A DNA stretch of 64,000 bases from Nereocystis luetkeana (lineage: Eukaryota > Sar > Phaeophyceae > Laminariales > Laminariaceae). The notes below the pieces were generated by a model. It was given only the letters and a program-made list of their open reading frames with translations. It was not told where the DNA came from and made no database searches. A program made the position numbers and the translations under genes. The stretch covers positions 3,348,733 to 3,412,732 of the forward strand of contig JARUPZ010000018.1 in the NCBI GenBank assembly GCA_031213475.1, in the 5' to 3' direction. Shown here piece after piece: positions 59,301-64,000 of this stretch; within the stretch, counting starts at the first letter, position 1, and the number at the start of each line of letters is the position of its first letter.

Positions 59301-60597
59301 CTAAAAAGCACCAGGGTATATAAGCGCTACAAAAAGATGGCTCGGTCGGCGAATGAACAGCGTCTCGAGTATTACTACCCTCTATCCTTCGAGCGCCCCC
59401 CCCCCACACACACACACACATCCTCTCCGGACTCTTTTTTATTGTTTTTTGCCCTGATCTTTGGTGTTTTAACCCCCCCCCTGCCCCTATGGTCACGGAC
59501 AAGTACGGCCATGCATGATACCGAGTACCCCCCCCCCCCTCTTTCCCCCTAGTAGGATGCAGCTCACCCTTAAGCAATGCCTGCCTGGTCGGTGAAAACC
59601 CGACATGTTCCGGCCCGGCATTGTAGGGATGCGAGGGTCTATGATATGGTCGTACGACTACCGCCATGCATGAGATCGAGGTACATATCTATATCTCCTA
59701 TCGAGTAAACCCCTTAGTAGGATGCAGCTCACCCTTCATGCAACCCCCACCCCCTCCTAAGGTCAAGGACGGTATTGCGAAGATTCAAGCGCACAAGCGA
59801 CGCTTCGCTGTTTCGGAAGGGCACAGACGAGATCTGTCACTGGGGTCGACGACATTCACGGACGGCGAGAGCGACTCTGAAGACGAGGAGAGCGAGTTTT
59901 GCGGCAGTGGCGAATGGGCCGAACAAGGGGTGAGAGATTTTGTAGTTTTTGTTGTTAGTCACTTTTTATTCATTTTGACGGGTCTTTTGGTCATTGCTGA
60001 ACTAGAAGCTTGTATGCCCCGTTTGTATATTGATACGTATCTAGTCGAAACGGTCCACAGCATTTATGGGGACACAGCGGTGTCGAACATTTCACGAAAG
60101 CGCGCGCCCCCAGCGGATGTGCCTGTTGTGATATACGCCAACACCGCGGTATGAACGAACGTGGTGTTTTTTGCCGAACGTGCTCTTCGATCAGCATTGT
60201 AAATTTATCGGTACGCATCGTATGTATGATGCATACAACAGCAGCAGCAGCAGCGTCATCAGAGCTCGGTGCCTTATTATGCTCGCTACCACCCCCCTCC
60301 CCCCACCCCTTATTCAACGCTGAGCACTGATTTCCCGACATTGCTCCACCGCCAGCAACATCATTTTGCTGGCGCCAGAGACAACACCCTGCCGCTGTAA
60401 GACTGCGAGTACCGTAGCAGCAGCAGGAGTAGAGTTCGAAGGTTCGGCCCCTAACGCCTGTTACCCGTCCCCATCGCTTCCCGTGTCTCGCCTCTTGTGT
60501 TTGCTTCGTCGCGCAGATGGATCTCGCGGAGAGAGTTGTTTCTCTGGCCAGGGGTAGATACGACGACGCTACCGCCCTAGTGGTGGTGTTTGAGTAA
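45558..60597 (+). CDS. PP2C-family (PPM) serine/threonine protein phosphatase, nine exons
   Basis: Exons: 45558-45809, 47497-47664, 52523-52705, 55479-55805, 56459-56590, 57483-57650, 58573-58698, 59762-59929, 60517-60597. They give 534 residues. PPM phosphatases remove phosphate from Ser/Thr using two metal ions. The motifs occur in order: ENEDRY (D136), GFATVDGHAG (D185, G186), LANVGDCQA (332-333), PSRTVGD (388-393), LVLATDGIWDE (D438) and YDDATALVVVF (D525). All metal-ligand aspartates are present, so it should be active. The N-terminal ~84 residues are Ser/Gly/Ala-rich. Family-atypical insertions are an acidic Gly-repeat segment (exon 4, about 235-270) and a Ser/Glu/Asp-rich segment (exon 8, about 485-505). 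No signal peptide or membrane segment is seen. ATG 45558 has A at -3 and follows a likely leader 3' splice site; an in-frame ATG at 45471 is the alternative. Every intron is phase 0, and donors are GTGAGT, GTGAGG, GTGAGA, GTGTGT or GTGCGT. Confidence 0.93.
45810..47496 (+). other. PP2C intron 1
   Basis: 1687 bp, GTGAGT...ACAG. CAG/CTG-rich patch at 46550-46640. No repeat family copy recognised; short open frames are not supported. Confidence 0.85.
48801..48890. mobile_element. Family A hairpin MITE, copy 9
   Basis: GACCGCAGTCCGGTTTAGGC and CCCGAAAACGGGACTGCAG arms; in PP2C intron 2. Confidence 0.8.
49092..49188. mobile_element. Family A hairpin MITE, copy 10
   Basis: Intact TTAA at both ends (TTAACCCCTTTAGAACCGC...GGTTCTGAAGGGGTTAA); young-looking copy in PP2C intron 2. 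Confidence 0.93.
51096..51193. mobile_element. Family A hairpin MITE, copy 11
   Basis: AGACCGCAGTCCCGCCTTGG and CCCCAAAAACGGGACTGCGG arms; ends decayed. Confidence 0.8.
51266..51358. mobile_element. Family A hairpin MITE, copy 12
   Basis: Right arm intact (GTCCCCAAAACGGGACTGCA), left arm partly lost (GCAGTTCCGTTTTGG). Only 73 bp from copy 11. Confidence 0.75.
51632..51746. mobile_element. Family B MITE, copy 6
   Basis: TTTACGGGGGAACATCGTAA at left, TTACTATACGGTCCCCCG at right, AT-rich centre. Confidence 0.85.
51986..52079. mobile_element. Family A hairpin MITE, copy 13
   Basis: TTTTAGAACCGCAGTCACG...GGTTCTAAAGGGGTTAA; the left TTAA is lost. Confidence 0.88.
52466..52500. repeat. (CTGC)n at a 3' splice site
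   Basis: About eight CCTG units (then CTGT) just before the acceptor of PP2C exon 3 (exon starts 52523). Confidence 0.9.
52706..55478 (+). other. PP2C intron 3
   Basis: 2773 bp, GTGAGG...CCAG. Contains a minus-strand family C end (52727-52805), (TATG)n at 52973-53007, several ACCAGGTA motifs, and C runs (55341-55357, 55422-55432) leading into the acceptor. Confidence 0.85.
52727..52805 (-). repeat. Family C 3' end
   Basis: On the minus strand GGGATGCGAGGGTCTATGGT...ATATCGAGTACAACC then C-rich sequence ending in a long C run (G run in the plus strand). Confidence 0.8.
55816..55891. repeat. (GA)n microsatellite next to a splice donor
   Basis: About 37 GA units starting some 12 bp after the donor of PP2C exon 4 (GT at 55806). 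Confidence 0.95.
55938..56015 (-). repeat. Family C 3' end
   Basis: Minus-strand copy; plus strand shows a 12-G run then TACTCGATATAATGCATGAC and CCTGCGTACAATGCCGGGAC. In PP2C intron 4. Confidence 0.75.
56333..56400. repeat. (TGCC)n microsatellite
   Basis: About sixteen TGCC units in PP2C intron 4, about 60 bp before the 3' splice site of exon 5 (exon starts 56459). Confidence 0.95.
56965..57205 (+). repeat. Family C, two 3' ends in tandem with C runs
   Basis: In PP2C intron 5. ACATGGTAGGGATGCGAGGG (57005) and GCATTGTAGGGACGCGAGGG (57137) each run to a GGCCACGCACGATATCGAGTACA- or GGCCATGCATAAGATCGA-type end and a C run. A further C run (56935-56954) precedes them. Confidence 0.82.
57651..58572 (+). 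other. PP2C intron 6
   Basis: 922 bp, GTGAGG...GCAG. Mostly T-rich. The 3' end is a C run (58545-58557) followed by GCCCCCCTTTTGCAG. Confidence 0.85.
58871..58976. mobile_element. Family B MITE, copy 7
   Basis: ATCACGGGGGGCCATAGTTA...GACTATGGTCCCCCGTGAT; the most symmetric copy. In PP2C intron 7. Confidence 0.93.
59153..59253. mobile_element. Family A hairpin MITE, copy 14
   Basis: GACTCGCAGTCCCGTTTTGG and CCAAAACGGGACTGCGGTCC arms, TTAA at right; in PP2C intron 7. Confidence 0.88.
59487..59745 (+). repeat. Family C fragments reaching the exon 8 splice site
   Basis: Two 3' ends (59487-59540 and 59605-59715). A third piece, TTAGTAGGATGCAGCTCACC at 59714-59733, runs to within ~20 bp of the exon 8 acceptor (exon starts 59762). 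Confidence 0.8.
59930..60516 (+). other. PP2C intron 8
   Basis: 587 bp, GTGAGA...GCAG; a short (CAG)n at 60239-60254. No repeat family copy seen. Confidence 0.85.
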
Positions 60598-61540
60598 AAA
60601 TAGTCGCGGCTTAAAATAGTGCCATCTCGTGGTTGGCCGGCCGCTTTCTGATCGGCCATACGAGGGCGAAGGAGAGATCGTGCTCTCGTGTGTGTGCCCG
60701 CGGCTCCTTCCTTGAAAGGAGACGGCTGTTACAAAAAAAAAAAAAGAGAGGCACAAAAAAGTTCGAGCGAAGCTATAAATGAGAAAAGAGGCGCAAAAAA
60801 AGTTCGAGCGGAGCAGAAGTGAGATATGCGCAAAAGGCGTTTTCGTCGTCGTCGTCTCCCTCCCTCCCTCCCTCCCCCTCCTCCTCCCCCCCCCCCCCCC
60901 GTCTCCCCCCCGTCCCCTCCCTCGCCTGGCCTCTAGCCTGGCATCTCTTAAAAAAACGCCCCTTCCTCTGTAGAAAGGGGGGACGACCACAAGTTACGTT
61001 TTTGTTACGGTTTTTGGTTTTGATACGAAGACGATGATACAGGGGTGGGATGTGTGTGAGGCGAAGAAGATGACTGACCGTCCCGTCTATTTTTTGTCCT
61101 CATGGTGGTTGTGGGTGTTTCCTTTCGTGTGGTGGTAGTGGTGGTGGCGAGATTGAAAACGGGGTGTCGCTGGAGGGGGGATGGCTACACACGCAGCAGT
61201 ACTTGGCCCATCTCTTCCGTATACAGTATGATACTTCTTCTTTTTTTTGCCGTTTTTGCCGTTTTTGCCGTTTTTCGCCTTTTTGTCTTTTTTTTTCTTC
61301 AACTCTTTTCTTTTCTTTTGCTTGTTAGTCTTGGACTTTGTCTGGGACTTTTTTTTGTTTTTGTTTTTGTCGTGCGCGTCTTCTTGCATGTTTTTGCATG
61401 AGACGTCGACGGGAAGAGTTGGCTGTATTTTATACCCTACAGCATAGTGCAGTGTGAGACGGTGGTTGTTGGGAAGGTGGCGCGCACCGTGTCGGAGCGT
61501 CGCCAACATGTCGCAGCACAAGCACCACAACAGCACGCGC
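60598..61540. other. Spacer after the PP2C gene
   Basis: Includes an A-run-bounded duplicate (GAGAGGCACAAAAAAGTTCG near 60747 and again with GCGCAAAA near 60790), C-rich sequence 60855-60925, and T-rich (TTTTTGCCG)n at 61246-61275. No exon recognised. Confidence 0.45.
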
Positions 61541-61544
61541 CGGC

Positions 61545-61745
61545 TTTTGCGGTCCGATCTTGGAGGACGACAGACTGGTTTCGCCGGTTGAGTCGTCTTT
61601 TGCGGTCCGACCTGTTGAAGGACGATAGGCTTTTGCTGAATGTCGGCGGCGGGTTTTCGCGGTCCGACCTTGGAAGTTCGACAGACAAGGCTTCTCCCAC
61701 AAAGTCTTCCCTGGGATGTCGCGGCCCGGCCTTGAGAGGACGGTG
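61545..61745. repeat. Degenerate tandem repeat around GCGGTCCGACCTTG
   Basis: GCGGTCCGATCTTGGAGGAC (61550), GCGGTCCGACCTGTTGAAGG (61600), GCGGTCCGACCTTGGAAG (61659) and GCGGCCCGGCCTTGAGAGG (61720), spaced about 50-60 bp. Confidence 0.75.
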
Positions 61746-63542
61746 GACACGCTTTTTGTCGTAATCGGCGGCACCTTTTTTTTCGGGTCTGATCCTCTCC
61801 CTTGTTGCTCTGCGTTTATCGTAATATTTATAGTACGCTGGTGGCTATTCTAGCTATATACCAGGTATAATAGTTCTTTCTCAAGTTATTTAGTCTTTCT
61901 TTTTTTTTTGGCGTTTTGATGGGTGGTGTGTGTATCAGAGTGAAAGAAGAGAGCAATCACAGCAGAACAAGCCCCGTTCAGCCAAGTTGCCTTTTTGTTT
62001 CGGTTGTTTTTTTTGGGGTGACTCGAGCTATAAACAGAACGCGGGAAGGCTCTGCTTCTGCGCGGTGAACGCGAGAAGGTATTATATATTTGTCGTCTAG
62101 GGGCGGTGGCTTATGGCGACCGATTTTTGGACGAAAATATAAGGGACGTTTAGCTATGTATGTGATTATACAAACGGTCCTTACATTTCTGTCCATACAG
62201 TATGGTATCCACCTGGTATATTTCCTTTGTTGTCTTGGGTCCAACTGAGGTCCTACGTACGTAATATATTTTTGTAATTTTTTTCTAAAACAAATATTTT
62301 CCTCTTTTCGATCAGGCTCTGATCGATGACTTTTTTTTAGTTTTCGTTTTTTGCCTTTTTTTTTGTTTCGCCGTTGTCGCGCGCATCCCAGGAGGGGGGG
62401 GGGGGGGGGGGTAACCAGCACATATTTTGTGCCCGGACGGAATTTATTTGTGAGCAGTTTGACTACCGTATGATGTTTGGGTGTGAGTGTCGGTCCCGAG
62501 AGGGTGCCCTCGCCACTTCTGGCTCCTCTACCTATGTAAAGGAAAGCCAAAGAGAATTGACGAGATGGAGAGTGGTATGGTATCATATGACATCATAATA
62601 GCTGGCTTTTTCAAGCCTCTCATTATATTGTAGTACTCGTAATAGTTTGTTTGTTTTTCTTGTCTTTTTTTTTTTTTTTTTTTTTTGGCGTTTGAAACGC
62701 GGCTACAACAAAAAAAAAACGAGTGCCTCTACATTTCGAGTGAAGCATATAGTTCTGACCATATTTCGTGCCTGGTATATATTTTGGCGATAGATTTGAT
62801 TTTGAGGTGGTTTTTATTTATATTTTACGACGTACCTGGTATGGCTTAAAGAAGCGGTTGGCGCGCGTGCGAGAGCTGTTTTTGGAATACGCGAGTTCGT
62901 CTTTTCTGCTCGTTCCGCGTGCTTCGTCTCTCGGCATCCCGTTTTGCCCGTTATCATATTGTTTGAACCTGGAGGTACTGCGTGCGTACTTGAGGATGTA
63001 ACCTGGTGTTATACCGGCGATAGTTTCCTGGAATCATTGTTACTGAATCTGCCCCGGTGTTATGTGTTTTGTTGCCTGGTAGTATTTATAGTATTGTTTC
63101 CCATTCCACCTTCGTCTCTCTTTGATCGATTTTGGTGGGGAGGGAGGGGCGGGGGGGGGGGGTATCATAGGGGTGTGGTTCGATGTGATGTTGTATGTTC
63201 CTTTTCATAACCGAAGAGAAGACGAGGTACTTATTTCGGTGCGTAATGTTGATTTTATTTTTCTACGCTTGTTTTTTGTTGTCGTTTGCCGCGGGCAGTG
63301 TGGGTGTCAGGTAGCAGATATTTTTATGTACGACAACCGACCGACCGGCCCTGTTTTGATCGAAGCGTTTTTTTTTTTTTCAAAACGGGGTATGGGGACG
63401 CGAGAATGAGTAGCAGTAATAGTAATATAGTATGCCGCCCGCCGCCCCCGCGTCGTGTTTTGATCTCGTAGTAGTCGTACTATAGTTTAGCGTTTTTCGC
63501 CGCCGCTTACGAGTCACCTACTTGGTGTCCCTGCTTGCTTCC
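61746..63542. other. Spacer, no gene seen
   Basis: T runs (62665-62685), a 17-base G run (62394-62411), TACCTGGT motifs and one copy of the short dispersed sequence near 62165-62210. No exon recognised with confidence. Confidence 0.4.
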
Positions 63543-63572
63543 AGAGCACGCGACAAGAGAAGAGGAAGAGTA
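63543..63572 (+). CDS. Possible 30-nt micro-exon of a gene running off the window
   Basis: TTGCTTCCAG precedes and GTGAGT follows a 30-nt segment that reads STRQEKRKST in the frame without a split codon. The splice signals match those of the two known genes, but there is no second exon to join it to, so it may be chance. Confidence 0.2.
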
Positions 63573-63689
63573 CAGTGAGTTACCTGGTATGTATTGCCCC
63601 AAGACTGGCTACTGTTTGTTGTTGTTCTTCCGCGAGAGTAGGTACCGCCACGGTTGGACTATTATGTTCTCATTACAAAGGCAAGTAGT

Positions 63690-64000
63690 AGTAGTAGTAG
63701 GTAGGTAGGTAGGTAGTAGGTGATCTTGAGGGAAGAGATGGGGGGGGGGGGGGGGGAAGACATCAGATCACTTCGTTCCTATGTAGCGCCTGCCGCTTAT
63801 TTTTATATGCACAGTAGTAGGCGAAGTTCGCGGGCTGTTGTTGGCTTTTTTTTGTACGTAAAAGGATTAGAGCAGGAGGAAAGGGCTTTTTCTTCTTCGC
63901 ATAAAAATGAATACATAAAATTCCAAGTGAACCTGTACTACAAGGAGGAGGAAAAATTGTCCGTTTTTCGGAACAAAAAAGTTCGCCGTTGATCATCGCC
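63690..64000. other. Window end: simple repeats
   Basis: (TAG)n and (GTAG)n at 63685-63720 and a G run at 63738-63756, then unassigned sequence. Confidence 0.5.

Overview
The window looks like nuclear DNA of an intron-rich eukaryote. Both recognisable genes are cut into short exons by introns of 0.1-4.9 kb. Their splice donors are almost all GTGAGN or GTGNGT. The rest is crowded with miniature inverted-repeat elements, microsatellites, long C or G runs and DIRS retroelement fossils. This resembles a photosynthetic stramenopile, a brown alga being my best guess; that is inference from gene structure and repeat style only. No rRNA, functional tRNA, CRISPR or prokaryote-type operon was seen.

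Layout. 0.55-4.56 kb: a broken DIRS-type (tyrosine-recombinase) retroelement on the minus strand. 7.2-7.7 kb: two possible terminal exons of an unknown gene. 9.06-11.36 kb: one long open reading frame for a Gly/Ala/Ser/Thr-rich, probably disordered protein with three WxxFGE motifs; a miniature transposon ends about 22 bp before its ATG. 12.25-21.40 kb: eight phase-consistent exons encoding a divergent clathrin heavy-chain N-terminal beta-propeller that stops at the end of the propeller. No in-frame ATG was found in its first visible exon, and the upstream reading frame ends on a textbook splice donor, so the two may be one gene. 21.4-45.5 kb: a gene-poor repeat field. 45.56-60.60 kb: a complete nine-exon PP2C-family protein phosphatase (534 residues, all metal-binding aspartates present, all eight introns in phase 0). 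60.6-64 kb: mostly unassigned, with one possible micro-exon.

Repeat families. Family A is a ~95-bp near-perfect hairpin flanked by TTAA (piggyBac-like MITE), 14 copies. Family B is a ~105-bp inverted-repeat element with CGGGGGACC ends, 7 copies. Family C is a family whose copies share a 3' end and are followed by runs of C; copies vary from ~60 bp to ~1 kb, as if 5'-truncated. Family E is GATC-rich, 6 copies. The 8-mer TACCTGGT/ACCAGGTA occurs about 45 times, mostly after 39 kb. Several of these sequences sit directly at the 3' splice sites of both genes, so intron recognition here seems to rest on fast-evolving simple repeats.

How the genes could work together: a WxxF-motif protein and a clathrin-type propeller both point to vesicle-coat biology, if the assignments hold. 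The phosphatase is unrelated by sequence and simply lies downstream on the same strand.
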